DNA of 64,000 nt from assembly GCA_905479495.1 (NCBI GenBank), contig CAJQMR010000007.1, positions 124,001 through 188,000 of the forward strand. The letters are read 5' to 3'. A program made the translations under genes and the position numbers. Position 1 is the stretch's first letter. The number at the start of each line of letters is the position of its first letter. The notes beneath the pieces were generated by a model. The model had not been told where the DNA came from and made no database searches. It saw nothing but the letters and a program-made list of their open reading frames with translations. Of the stretch, positions 9,284 to 17,672 are shown piece after piece. This DNA comes from an uncultured Anaerolineae bacterium. Lineage in GTDB: Bacteria; Chloroflexota; Anaerolineae; Promineifilales; Promineifilaceae.

Positions 9284-9296
9284 TTATGGCGATGCA

Positions 9297-9346
9297 GGTG
9301 CGACGCACTTTTTTAGCAGGTTACGCCTGGGCAAGTGCGTCGCACC
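9297..9346. repeat. GTGCGACGCAC palindromic repeat, copy 1
   Basis: GGTGCGACGCACTT at 9297-9310 is complemented exactly by AAGTGCGTCGCACC at 9333-9346. The same 14-bp arms occur at 26687-26718 with a different loop, so this is a dispersed repeat and not just a local hairpin. Here it separates the small membrane protein gene from the kinase gene. Confidence 0.75.
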
Positions 9347-9358
9347 TTTGGGAAACAA

Positions 9359-10297
9359 ATGATTTACACAGTAACGCTTAACCCGGCCGTAGACCGGGAA
9401 CTAACGATTAGCGAGTTTGCCTTTGATACTGTCCTGAGGGCCAGCGAGGCGCGTGTAGACTGCGGGGGCAAGGGATTCAACGTGTCGCGTATGTTGGCTG
9501 CTTTAGGGGCCAATAGCGTGGCGTTGGGCTTTGCTGGGGGCAAAAGTGGCGAGCTGTTGGCAGAGGCCCTGGCTGACCTGGGTATCAAAACGGCGTTTAC
9601 CTGGATTGACGGGGAAACGCGCACCAATGTCAGCATCGTAACCGAGCAGCACGACCGGTACCTCAAGGTCAATGAATCGGGGCCGACGGTTTCTGAGGCG
9701 GCGCAGACGGCGCTGCTGACACAAATTGAGCAGCTTATCCAGCCAGGGGATTGGTGGGTGTTGGCGGGTAGCTTGCCCCCTGGTGTGCCCCACACGATTT
9801 ATGCTCAAATGGTGGCACTCATTCAATCCGGCGGTGGGCAGGTGATTTTGGATACGAGTGGTGCGGCTTTGGTAGAGGGGTGTGGTAAACGGCCGTTTCT
9901 TGTCAAACCCAATGACACCGAGGCCAGCAGCCTGAGTGGCTTACCCATTACGAATCCAGAAGAAGCTGTGGCCGCTGCCCGTGCTGTCCAGGCGCTTGGT
10001 CCGCAAAATGTGGTCATTTCCCTGGGCAAAGCCGGGGCCATTTTTAGCGATGGGCAGGCAGGTTGGCTGGCCAGTTCCCCAACGATTCAGGAACGCAACC
10101 CCATCGGGGCCGGTGACTCAATGGTGGGTGGATTGGTGTATGGCCTGAGCCAGGGCAAGCCAGTGGCGGAAGCACTTTGCTGGGGTATTGCTTGCGGGGC
10201 AGCGACGGCGAGTTTGGCGGGAACGGCCGTTGGTTCCACCGAATTAGTCAACACGCTCCTGGCGCAAGTCAAAATTAATGAGCTAACTGGTTCCTGA
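9359..10297 (+). CDS. fruK: PfkB-family 1-phosphofructokinase / hexose-phosphate kinase
   Basis: A 312-residue ribokinase-fold kinase of the FruK/LacC branch. It begins with IYTVTLNPAVDRELT, typical of 1-phosphofructokinase, contains the first PfkB signature in CGGKGFNVSRMLAALG, the GSLPPGV segment, and the second signature NPIGAGDSMVGG with the catalytic Asp near residue 250. It would phosphorylate a fructose or tagatose phosphate to the bisphosphate, the step after hexitol-phosphate oxidation. The ATG at 9359 gives the standard family N-terminus; an earlier in-frame GTG lies inside the repeat arm and is unlikely. The exact phosphosugar cannot be told from sequence. Confidence 0.88.
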   Translation: MIYTVTLNPAVDRELTISEFAFDTVLRASEARVDCGGKGFNVSRMLAALGANSVALGFAGGKSGELLAEALADLGIKTAFTWIDGETRTNVSIVTEQHDRYLKVNESGPTVSEAAQTALLTQIEQLIQPGDWWVLAGSLPPGVPHTIYAQMVALIQSGGGQVILDTSGAALVEGCGKRPFLVKPNDTEASSLSGLPITNPEEAVAAARAVQALGPQNVVISLGKAGAIFSDGQAGWLASSPTIQERNPIGAGDSMVGGLVYGLSQGKPVAEALCWGIACGAATASLAGTAVGSTELVNTLLAQVKINELTGS

Positions 10298-10330
10298 GCC
10301 AATCACAAAACGGGTTGCTGGTGATTGGCT
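10297..10330 (+). terminator. Hairpin at the end of the kinase gene
   Basis: AGCCAATCAC at 10297-10306 pairs exactly with GTGATTGGCT at 10321-10330. It begins on the last base of the kinase stop codon. There is no long T-run after it, so it may work as a weak terminator or 3'-end stabiliser. Confidence 0.5.
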
Positions 10331-10408
10331 TAAGGCAAAGTGGCAGAAGCGACGCATCTCGTTCAAAGAACTGTCCCGCATTTTTATAACTCAAGACGGA
10401 GAATCAAG

Positions 10409-10759
10409 ATGTCATTTACTATTCATGAGGAAAAACAATATCCATCCAGCTCAGAAGCTGTTTTCCAGGCAGCGTTAGGTGCCATTGAAGGGCTTGAAGG
10501 AAAAGTCCTGAAGCAAGATCCTGCTGCCGGAACCGTTGAGGCGCGCTTCAACAAGAAGATTTTGGGCAAAGTGTTGGGGGATCGGACCGAAATGAAAGTT
10601 ACCATTACAAACCCCGACAACGGCAGCAGTGCTGTCGCTGTGGAAATTTATCCCCTAAACGCCGTGGGGCAAAAATTGATGTTTGGCGCGCGCAAAGGTG
10701 TGGCCCAAACTGTTGCCAACTGGTTTTATGCTCATTTAGAACATCGCTTGCCAAAGTAA
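10409..10759 (+). CDS. Conserved hypothetical protein, 116 aa
   Basis: A small soluble protein with no signal peptide or membrane segment. The start at 10409 has GGAG about 9 bp upstream. The alternation of charged and hydrophobic residues, a Glu-Ala-Arg-Phe strand and a C-terminal helix suggest a compact alpha/beta fold, possibly SRPBCC-like, but no diagnostic motif is visible. It lies between the kinase and FBPase genes with hairpins on both sides, so it is probably transcribed on its own or through leaky terminators. Function unknown. Confidence 0.6.
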   Translation: MSFTIHEEKQYPSSSEAVFQAALGAIEGLEGKVLKQDPAAGTVEARFNKKILGKVLGDRTEMKVTITNPDNGSSAVAVEIYPLNAVGQKLMFGARKGVAQTVANWFYAHLEHRLPK

Positions 10760-10767
10760 TGGTTGTA

Positions 10768-10805
10768 GAAGGTGACAGTCATTTGCCAAAATGACTGTCA
10801 CCTTC
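10768..10805 (+). terminator. 17-bp perfect hairpin after the 116-aa gene
   Basis: Arms 10768-10784 and 10789-10805 are exact complements (starting GAAGGTGACAG) around a 4-nt loop. It starts 9 bp after the stop codon. There is no strong U-tract, but the long GC-containing stem fits a transcription end. Confidence 0.65.
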
Positions 10806-10948
10806 AGCCATGTGCCTGAAATTTGCCTTTTCCTCGTCTTCCCTGAAAATAGTTGCTGATACAATTAGATAGTTCAATTGTTTGGATCTGATATGTCGCC
10901 TACTGGCTGTCAGGTCTAAAGACGCAATTTCCCCTGGAGAAGAACCAC

Positions 10949-12910
10949 ATGTCCGAGCAAGAAACGTACAGTCTGAGCTTTTTGCAGCTTTTGGCCCAGC
11001 AATATCCTTCTATTCAAGCTGCTTCTATGGCCATCATCAATCTGAGCGCCAATTTGACTTTGCCTAAAGGCACCGAGCATTTTATTTCTGATGTGCATGG
11101 TGAGTACGAAGCGTTTTCGCATGTGCTCAAAAATGGCTCCGGCTCTATTCGGCGCAAGATTGAAGAGATTTTCTCGAATACGCTGCTAGAACATGAAAAG
11201 CGCAATTTTGCCACGCTCATTTATTACCCGGAGCAAAAGCTCCCCCTCATTTTAAAGAACGTGGAGAACAAGGCTGAGTGGTATCGCATCACGCTGTTCC
11301 GGCTGATTAAGCTGTGCCGGGTAGTGGCGTCTAAATATACGCGTACGGCCGTACGCGAAGCGCTGCCCGATGATTTTGCCTTTATCATTGAGGAACTGCT
11401 GCATGAGCAGGAAGGGTTAGAAAACAAGCAAGAATATTACCAGAGCATCATCGACACGATTATTTCTATTGACCGGGGGAATGCCTTCATTGTGGCAATG
11501 GCCCGGCTCATCCAGCGGCTGGCGATTGCCCGACTGCACGTTATTGGCGATGTGTATGATCGCGGGCCGGGGGCGCACATCATCATGGACCGGCTGGTGG
11601 ATTACCATGCGGTGGATGTGCAGTGGGGCAACCACGATATTTTATGGATGGGTGCTGCGGCAGGGAGTGAGGCGTGCCTGGCTAACGTTATTCGCATTTG
11701 CTTGCGCTATGGCAACATGGAAACGCTGGAAAATGGCTATGCTGTCAGCCTGCTGCCGTTGGCTTCTTTTGCAATGGAACAATATGCTGACGATCCGTGC
11801 ACGCAATTTGCCCCTAAAGAAACGGCCGAAGAATTTACCACCAACGAACTTCGGCTCATGTCTAAAATGCACAAGGCCATCACGATGATTCAGCTGAAGT
11901 TGGAGGCCCAAATCATTCAGCGCCGTCCTCATTACAACATGGCAGATCGGCTGCTGCTGGACAAAATCGACTTTGAAAAAGGAACGATCTGCCTGGGTGG
12001 AAAGGAACATCCGCTGCTGGATACAAATTTGCCCACCGTTGATCCGGACAATCCGTACGCGCTGACGGAGAAAGAACAGTTTGTTCTGGAGAAGCTGCGC
12101 CTTTCCTTTGCCAACAGCGAACGGTTGCAGCGGCATGTCCGTTTCTTGTATTCCAAAGGAAGTCTCTATCTTATTCACAATGGCAATTTGCTTTATCATG
12201 GCTGTATTGCTATGGAGCCAGATGGTTCATTTGCCTCGGTGCAGGTTGATGGGGAAGCGTACCAGGCAAAAGGGTTTATGGATCGGTTGGATCGGCTGGC
12301 GCGGCAGGGTTATTTTGCCAGCGACATGGAGCAAAAGCAGTACGGGATGGATGCGATGTGGTATTTGTGGAGTGGTTCCCATTCGCCACTGTTTGGTAAG
12401 GAGAAGATGGCTACCTTTGAACGCTATTTTGTGGCGGATCGGGCAACGCACCGGGAGGGAAAGAATGCGTATTATGCGCTGCGGGACAAGCCGGAAACGG
12501 CCGTAAAAATCTTACAAGAGTTTGGCCTGAACCCTAAAACGGCGTGCATTGTCAACGGGCATGTTCCGGTGGAGGTGAAAAAAGGGGAGAGCCCAGTGAA
12601 AGCAAACGGCCGTCTCATTGTCATCGACGGCGGATTTTCTAAGGCGTACCAGGACAAGACCGGCATCGCAGGCTACACGCTTATTCACAACTCGTACGGC
12701 TTCCTGCTGGCCTCCCACGCCCCATTTGAATCGACCCAACGTGCCATTGAGGAGGAGCTGGACATTCATTCCAAAACGGAGATTTTAGAAGCGAACTACA
12801 CGCGCATTCGGGTGCGCGATACGGATGAAGGGCGCAAAACGCAGGAAAAAATTCATCAGTTGCAGGCGCTGTTGGAAGCTTATAGAACGGGTCTCATTAA
12901 GGAACAGTAA
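10949..12910 (+). CDS. fbp: Fructose-1,6-bisphosphatase, class III
   Basis: This 653-residue protein matches the Firmicutes-type (class III) FBPase, a metallophosphoesterase-fold enzyme that hydrolyses fructose 1,6-bisphosphate to fructose 6-phosphate in gluconeogenesis. The metal-site motifs are visible: HFISDVHGEYEAF near residue 45, IGDVYDRGPGAH and WGNHDILWMGAA near residues 205-235, and NGHVPVE with VIDGGF toward the C-terminus. The length is normal for the class (~640-670). The start at 10949 is preceded by a GGAG site. It ends the plus-strand carbohydrate block and would balance the PfkB kinase upstream. Confidence 0.94.
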   Translation: MSEQETYSLSFLQLLAQQYPSIQAASMAIINLSANLTLPKGTEHFISDVHGEYEAFSHVLKNGSGSIRRKIEEIFSNTLLEHEKRNFATLIYYPEQKLPLILKNVENKAEWYRITLFRLIKLCRVVASKYTRTAVREALPDDFAFIIEELLHEQEGLENKQEYYQSIIDTIISIDRGNAFIVAMARLIQRLAIARLHVIGDVYDRGPGAHIIMDRLVDYHAVDVQWGNHDILWMGAAAGSEACLANVIRICLRYGNMETLENGYAVSLLPLASFAMEQYADDPCTQFAPKETAEEFTTNELRLMSKMHKAITMIQLKLEAQIIQRRPHYNMADRLLLDKIDFEKGTICLGGKEHPLLDTNLPTVDPDNPYALTEKEQFVLEKLRLSFANSERLQRHVRFLYSKGSLYLIHNGNLLYHGCIAMEPDGSFASVQVDGEAYQAKGFMDRLDRLARQGYFASDMEQKQYGMDAMWYLWSGSHSPLFGKEKMATFERYFVADRATHREGKNAYYALRDKPETAVKILQEFGLNPKTACIVNGHVPVEVKKGESPVKANGRLIVIDGGFSKAYQDKTGIAGYTLIHNSYGFLLASHAPFESTQRAIEEELDIHSKTEILEANYTRIRVRDTDEGRKTQEKIHQLQALLEAYRTGLIKEQ

Positions 12911-12919
12911 GGGAGATGT

Positions 12920-12985
12920 AATGGAGTATTTGAGTAATTTGGCACTTACCCAGTTGCTCAATTACTCAATTACGGGTAGATAGTC
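12920..12985. repeat. GAGTAATT / AATTACTC palindromic repeat, copy 1
   Basis: Between the convergent FBPase and acyltransferase genes, a run with TTGAGTAATT on one side and CAATTACTCAATTAC on the other forms an imperfect hairpin, probably a bidirectional terminator. The same wording (GGTAATT, TTAATTACC) recurs at 54540-54615. Confidence 0.5.
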
Positions 12986-12996
12986 CTGTATTGAAA

Positions 12997-13656
12997 TCAG
13001 GAACGGGCCTGCTGATGAACGGCCGTTAACGCCCCGGCAATCTGTTCTGTCACCACCTCATCCTTGTCTCGTTTGTTGACAAAAATGGGTTCGCCAAAAA
13101 CCAGCCGCAGCCGGGCAAAGGGAAAGGGCACCAGATATTTGTCCCAGCGGCGCAGCGCGTAACCGGCCTTGGTAAAGCCACCTACGGGAATCACAGCGGC
13201 TTCTGCCTTGCGCGCCAAAAACGAGGCTCCGGCTTTGGGTTCAAAGGCGGGGCCATCCGGGCCATCGGGAGCCAAAAACGAATCCTTGCCGCCCTTCATC
13301 GCCTCGATGATACGCAGAACGGAGCGCCCTGCGGCCATGGGGTTGCCCTGCATGTCCACGCCGTAGGGAGAGGCACCAAGTGCCGAGGCAAACGTCGTTA
13401 AAACATCACCACGTGGGTCCCCACCCAGGGTAACAATGGTGAATTTCTCAGCGCCCACAAAGCGCACGCCGTACGTCACAAAACAGGAAAGTTGTTCATG
13501 CCAGAAAAGCCAGAGAAGCGGCCGTTTACTGGCCATTGCTTTAGAGACGTTGGCCTGCCCCTCAATTTGCCAGCGCACGGTGCGCGCCAGCAGGCGGTGG
13601 TAGAAGGCCAGCATGACGCCTTGAAATTGTAATCTTCGCTCGGTGAAAGTTGTCAT
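12997..13656 (-). CDS. DUF374-type lysophospholipid acyltransferase-like protein (copy 1)
   Basis: A 219-residue protein of the DUF374 family, related to membrane acyltransferases. It shows WLFWHEQL with the His-x-x-Glu-like catalytic pair, LGGDPRGD, and the family's hallmark APDGPDGPAFEPKAG. These proteins are thought to acylate lysophospholipids or lipid A-like precursors at the inner membrane. It lies 24 bp after a paralogue encoded upstream on the same strand, and both follow phosphatidylserine synthase, so a role in phospholipid remodelling is likely. One ACGGCCGT palindrome is in the C-terminal part. Confidence 0.8.
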   Translation of the reverse strand: MTTFTERRLQFQGVMLAFYHRLLARTVRWQIEGQANVSKAMASKRPLLWLFWHEQLSCFVTYGVRFVGAEKFTIVTLGGDPRGDVLTTFASALGASPYGVDMQGNPMAAGRSVLRIIEAMKGGKDSFLAPDGPDGPAFEPKAGASFLARKAEAAVIPVGGFTKAGYALRRWDKYLVPFPFARLRLVFGEPIFVNKRDKDEVVTEQIAGALTAVHQQARS

Positions 13657-13680
13657 GGAATTCCTGAAGGGTCTGGGTCT

Positions 13681-14364
13681 TTAGAATGGTTTTTCGTAAT
13701 AGTTGGCAGCGGCTTGTAGGGTGACATGGTGCAATTGTTGGGTCAGATGAGTGGATACGGCCGTTAAATCGGCACCCTTTTCGACCACAATTGGCTCACC
13801 CACCTGAATCGCTATCTTGCTAAAAGGATAGGGCATCACGTAGCGATCCCAGCGGGGTACCCGATAACCATGCCGGGTGTATGCACCCAGCGGCAAAATC
13901 GTGGCATCCGCTTTTTGGGCAATGTAAGTGATGCCTGGCTTAATTTCGTAAGATGGGCCTTCTGGGCCGTCTGGGGTGATGTAGGCATCCTGCCCCGCTT
14001 TGACCTGCCGCACCAGCTTTGCCAGCTGACGCGCCGAGGCCATGCTGGCGTCGCCGTGGAGATTCATGGGGAAGGGGGTGACGCCCAGCTTGGTGGCAAA
14101 CACGGTGAGCGTACCGCCGCGCCAGTCATCGGGCAAAATGAGGACGAGGCGGCTTAAATCGTACTGGTTGGCAAAAAAGCCGACCAGCATCATGGTCATA
14201 CCGTGCCAGGCGGCAAAAATGAGCGGCCGTTTCCGGGCCTGCGCTGCCTGAAAATGTTCTAGCCCCGTTACCTGAAAGCGGCTGCGGCGGCTGGTTAGCC
14301 GGGCCCAGGCATACAGTGCCGTCCCGCTGAACCTGTCTTGCCAGCTGCTTGTGTAATTACTCAT
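13681..14364 (-). CDS. DUF374-type lysophospholipid acyltransferase-like protein (copy 2)
   Basis: A 227-residue paralogue of the previous protein with the same motif order: AAWHGMTMML (catalytic His), PDDWRGG and ITPDGPEGPSYEIKPG. The two copies differ widely outside the motifs, so the duplication is old. The start at 14364 overlaps the end of the phosphatidylserine synthase gene by 8 bp, which indicates translational coupling. In this four-gene unit it would act after the phosphatidylserine/phosphatidylethanolamine branch; the acyl acceptor is unknown. Confidence 0.8.
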   Translation of the reverse strand: MSNYTSSWQDRFSGTALYAWARLTSRRSRFQVTGLEHFQAAQARKRPLIFAAWHGMTMMLVGFFANQYDLSRLVLILPDDWRGGTLTVFATKLGVTPFPMNLHGDASMASARQLAKLVRQVKAGQDAYITPDGPEGPSYEIKPGITYIAQKADATILPLGAYTRHGYRVPRWDRYVMPYPFSKIAIQVGEPIVVEKGADLTAVSTHLTQQLHHVTLQAAANYYEKPF

Positions 14365-15061
14365 AGATTTGTAAATACCCCGCGCGTGCTAAGCCCCAAC
14401 CCAGATAAACTGTGTTCCAAAAATGCCACGCTTTGCCAAACGTAGCCCAGGCGATGGTGATAGTAAACAGTACCAGCAGCACGCCAATCCGTCTGCGTCC
14501 TTTAAAAACGCCTCTAAATGAAGGAAATGGAATCCGGCTCACCATCAGAAAACCGCAAATGACCATAATGGGCATCAGCCAGCTGGCCGGCAGCGGCAGG
14601 GTCAGAATGGTCATGTTGGAGACGACAGCCAGAGCCAGCGTGGCTCCAGCGGAAGAAATGGTAAGTCCGGCGGAATCACCACGTCCGCTGGCTTTTGGCG
14701 GCATCAAGTTGAAGCGGGCCAGACGGTACGCCCCAGCCAAAGCAAAAAAGACGGCCAGCACACCGATGAAAAGAGTCGAAGCCACATCGGCCAAATAAAG
14801 ATACATAAAAGCCAGCACGGTGGGGGCCGTGCCTAAACTGACCATATCGACGAGCGAATCGAGCTGGAGGCCAAAGGCAGACCCGGCGTTAAAGTAACGG
14901 GCCGATGCGCCGTCGAACAAGTCTAAAATGTAGCTGGCCAAAATCAGGATACCGGCGGTCACCAGTTCCCCTGTGGCCGCCAGCAAAATGGCAACGATGC
15001 CGCAGGTGAGGGAGGTGAAGGTAATGCTGTTGGGGATGAGGTAACGATATTGACTTTTCAT
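14357..15061 (-). CDS. pssA: CDP-diacylglycerol-serine O-phosphatidyltransferase
   Basis: A 234-residue integral membrane enzyme with about seven hydrophobic segments. The CDP-alcohol phosphatidyltransferase signature is complete: Asp-x2-Asp-Gly-x2-Ala-Arg-x8-Gly-x3-Asp-x3-Asp in the stretch from DLFDGASAR to LDSLVD (residues ~47-72). It would make phosphatidylserine from CDP-diacylglycerol and serine. The neighbouring decarboxylase gene, whose stop overlaps this start by about 4 bp, supports PssA rather than phosphatidylglycerol-phosphate synthase. Confidence 0.9.
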   Translation of the reverse strand: MKSQYRYLIPNSITFTSLTCGIVAILLAATGELVTAGILILASYILDLFDGASARYFNAGSAFGLQLDSLVDMVSLGTAPTVLAFMYLYLADVASTLFIGVLAVFFALAGAYRLARFNLMPPKASGRGDSAGLTISSAGATLALAVVSNMTILTLPLPASWLMPIMVICGFLMVSRIPFPSFRGVFKGRRRIGVLLVLFTITIAWATFGKAWHFWNTVYLGWGLARAGYLQIYE

Positions 15062-15744
15062 GGGGATTTTTTAAGTTGGGCAATGGGCGTGATGCCGCCA
15101 GTTACCTTGTCGCCTACTTTGACGAGCATTTGGGCGGTAGGTGGCAGAAACAGATCGACGCGGGAGCTAAAGCGGATAAGGCCAAAGCGCTGACCGGTTT
15201 GCACTTCGTCGCCTGGTTTGAGGTAGTTGAGGCAGCGGCGGGCCAGAATACCAGCGATTTGCTTGGTGAGGATACGGCCGTATCCCGCCGATTCTGTGAC
15301 CATCGCAATGTACTCATTGACCTCAGAGGCTTCTGGCCTAAAGGCCTGTAAAAATTTGCCCGGCTCGTGCTGTACCAGGGTGACTGTGCCTGCCAGCGGC
15401 ACCCGCTGCACATGCACATCGGTGATGTCCAGAAACATGCTCATCCGAATCACGTCTGCCTGCAAGTAGCGACTCTCGGTTTCGGTGACAATTTCCACCA
15501 CTTCACCATCGCCAGGACCCAACACCAGTCCTGGTTGGGACGCAATCTGCCGTTTGGGGTCGCGGAAAAAGTAGAGGATGAGCAGCCAAAGGAACGAAGC
15601 CAGAACCAAAAAGATGCCGGTCGCCCAGTTGCTGAATTGTAGCCAGAGGAAAACGGCCGTTGCCCACAAAATTGTAAAAAAAGCGATCGTACCACCGCCG
15701 CCTTCCGCAAAAGGCCAGGCACGATCTTTACCGTAATTCGTCAT
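15058..15744 (-). CDS. psd: Phosphatidylserine decarboxylase proenzyme (short type)
   Basis: A 228-residue enzyme of the short, archaeal-like Psd type. Two hydrophobic segments occupy residues ~20-55 and a beta-rich domain follows with LGPGDGEV and a metal/substrate histidine region (ITDVHVQRVPLAG). At the self-cleavage site near the C-terminus the sequence reads GLIRFSSRVDLFLPP; family members usually have Gly-Ser here, so the pyruvoyl-forming Ser is kept but the residue before it is Ser rather than Gly. It converts phosphatidylserine to phosphatidylethanolamine. It is the first gene of the lipid unit. Confidence 0.88.
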   Translation of the reverse strand: MTNYGKDRAWPFAEGGGGTIAFFTILWATAVFLWLQFSNWATGIFLVLASFLWLLILYFFRDPKRQIASQPGLVLGPGDGEVVEIVTETESRYLQADVIRMSMFLDITDVHVQRVPLAGTVTLVQHEPGKFLQAFRPEASEVNEYIAMVTESAGYGRILTKQIAGILARRCLNYLKPGDEVQTGQRFGLIRFSSRVDLFLPPTAQMLVKVGDKVTGGITPIAQLKKSP

Positions 15745-16103
15745 CGTTAAGTAATTTAATCCTTAGAGCTGTTCTTGAATAAAATTCCGTTATTGTTATT
15801 CCCGCGCAGGCAGGCATGACAATCATGTGTGGTTGTTAAATGGGACAACTCTCTTTAAGGTAGCAAAAAAACAAAGCGTACGCAGAAGCGATTCATCGCT
15901 TGCAAAAACTTCTCCACGTATACATATCTGCGTAATCTGTTGATAATTGATAAGGGTTTTTTATTGTCCAGATTAGGGTTCCCGAAGTTTGTTAATGCAT
16001 ATTGCGGCGGCATTGTAACATTGCCACCAGACCGGGGCAAGGTAGGGGAATCATGGGTGGATCATCGTTCGCCCCCCACCTGCCCCTTTGGTAAACTTGC
16101 GCC
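15745..16103. other. Divergent intergenic region psd / FlgD-like gene
   Basis: A 359-bp gap between divergent genes. It is AT-rich around 15770-15960 and contains simple fragments such as ACGCAGAAGCG and a T-run, but no clean -35/-10 pair on either strand and no hairpin with a U-tract was found. It presumably holds both promoters. Confidence 0.3.
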
Positions 16104-17444
16104 ATGGTCAATCAAAAATCAACTTTCATTTGGGTGGGATTGGTGGCACTGGTTGTGGTGGTTACGGCCGTTTTTCTGGGTAACCGTTTGCTCAATGGCG
16201 ACAATAGCCTGCTGCGCAATGTGCAGGTAGACAAAACCGAAATTAGCCCCAACGCCGATGGCGATACCGATGCCACCACGATCTCTTACGAAATTTCACG
16301 TAACGCAACCGTTTCCATTTACTTTGAGAACGAGACCGGCGCCCGTTTTTACTTCCGTGAGGGAAAACCGCGTGGCGCGGGTGAGTACAGCGTGACCTTT
16401 AGCGGCGTGGTCGATTCGTACACGCTGCCGGAAGATCAGATACAGGGGGAAGTTTTAGCGCGACTGCTGCAAGACGGCCGTTACACCTGGACCATTAGCG
16501 CCATCGATGAGGACAACGTGACCGAAATGCAGCAAGGTGAACTGCTTATTGTTGATGCAGACCCCGTGCTGCCCGATATTCGTGACTTTGCCGTGCAGCC
16601 AGATACGTTTACGCCCAATCGAGATGGTGTGGATGACCGGGTGCAGCCTTACCTTTACCTGGCCAAAGATGTGGAGCAATTGCGCGTCTTTCTGCAAATG
16701 CCTGATGGCAGCGAACTGCCCATTAGCGAATTTGAGAAAGTGGTGGAGCCGAATGCCGAAGGGCCACATTATTACGATTATGAAGGTGGGGTAGACGATG
16801 GTGCGACGCCTCCTCCAGATGGTACCTATCCCATTGTGGCGATTGCTCAGGATTTAGAGGGGCAGCGGGTGCGCGTGGAAGATGAACTGACGATTAAATT
16901 TGGTGGCGTGCCCCGGGTGCGCATCATTTCTCCGCCTGCGGGGGACACGGTGAGCTGGGACAAGACGGCCGTTCCCCTCTGCGATGTCATTACCTTTAGC
17001 GTCACCGTGGAAAATTATGGCACGACTCCTGTGCGAACCAGTGGCCCGCCGCCTGGCACCCTGTACGACTCTGATTGGAATTATAATACCCTGGGCTGGT
17101 TCACCCAATCGGGTGTATTCCGTCTGGGCATTGGCTTTGAAAATGAGCTGACCAGCTATCCGTACCGTTGGTCGCTGGGCCAGCCTGAAGATTTAACCGT
17201 TATTGATGGCTTTAGCTACCTGATGCCCGGTGACCGGGTGACCGTGACGGGCAGCATCCGCATGACTAATGAGTTTGGCGACCGCAATCCGCAGCCAGTG
17301 TGGGCTGGGCTTATTCATGAAGATGTGGAAGTGGTGACGTTTAACGAGCGTGTCGATACACAGGAGATTCGGGTCGATGTGCCAGATGATGCCCACCGCC
17401 CGGAATGCGCTCCTCGCGAAGTGCCGGAGTGGCCGATTGATTAA
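16104..17444 (+). CDS. Membrane-anchored protein with FlgD/CHU_C-type Ig-like repeats
   Basis: The 446-residue protein has an uncleaved-looking signal anchor (residues ~8-28), then two similar segments with the wording of FlgD-type Ig-like domains: ISPNADGDTDATTISYEIS (~47-65) and FTPNRDGVDDRVQPYLYLA (~170-188). These folds often form surface or secretion-associated modules with Ca-binding Asp-rich turns. The C-terminal part is acidic with no recognised domain. It is likely extracytoplasmic and structural. The ATG at 16104 is the only start that keeps the anchor at the N-terminus. Confidence 0.65.
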   Translation: MVNQKSTFIWVGLVALVVVVTAVFLGNRLLNGDNSLLRNVQVDKTEISPNADGDTDATTISYEISRNATVSIYFENETGARFYFREGKPRGAGEYSVTFSGVVDSYTLPEDQIQGEVLARLLQDGRYTWTISAIDEDNVTEMQQGELLIVDADPVLPDIRDFAVQPDTFTPNRDGVDDRVQPYLYLAKDVEQLRVFLQMPDGSELPISEFEKVVEPNAEGPHYYDYEGGVDDGATPPPDGTYPIVAIAQDLEGQRVRVEDELTIKFGGVPRVRIISPPAGDTVSWDKTAVPLCDVITFSVTVENYGTTPVRTSGPPPGTLYDSDWNYNTLGWFTQSGVFRLGIGFENELTSYPYRWSLGQPEDLTVIDGFSYLMPGDRVTVTGSIRMTNEFGDRNPQPVWAGLIHEDVEVVTFNERVDTQEIRVDVPDDAHRPECAPREVPEWPID

Positions 17445-17449
17445 AACGA

Positions 17450-17542
17450 AAACCTGACAGGTTTCGGCAGGATTTAGCCGAAAACGTAGCAAGGATCGCG
17501 AATCATCTCCTAGGTAAGGAATGTTCGTAAACCTGTCATGTT
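17450..17542. repeat. AACCTGACAGGTT inverted-repeat element, copy 2
   Basis: AAACCTGACAGGTTT at 17450-17464 is itself almost palindromic and is echoed by AAACCTGTCATGTT at 17529-17542. It sits 5 bp after the FlgD-like gene's stop. Size and arms match the copies at 3940-4002 and 20724-20818. Confidence 0.65.
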
Positions 17543-17597
17543 CATGCGTAGGGTCGTTTGGTTAGCCCTCGCTTAACCTGGACGGAATTTGATTGGC

Positions 17598-17670
17598 GGG
17601 CAACCGGTGGCAAGGTAAACTACAAATGGATAACAGGAGGTTGCCCAACTGTGTGGCAGCCTCTTTTTTT
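17598..17670 (+). promoter_or_regulatory. Terminator/antiterminator leader (attenuator) before the PhnD-like gene
   Basis: GAGGTTGCC (17637-17645) and GGCAGCCTC (17655-17663) form a stem with one G-U pair, directly followed by seven T (17664-17670): a textbook intrinsic terminator only 2 bp before the start codon at 17673. GGGCAACC at 17598-17605 is the exact complement of GGTTGCCC at 17639-17646, which contains most of the terminator's 5' arm, so the RNA can form two mutually exclusive structures. This is how attenuators and many riboswitches work. The ligand is unknown, and it could also simply be the end of the upstream transcript. Confidence 0.6.
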
Positions 17671-17672
17671 GG

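Noticed and set aside
17545..17560. GCGTAGGG resembling the 3' end of a TPP riboswitch
   Set aside because: The upstream CTGAGA box is missing and the sequence belongs partly to the AACCTGACAGG element.
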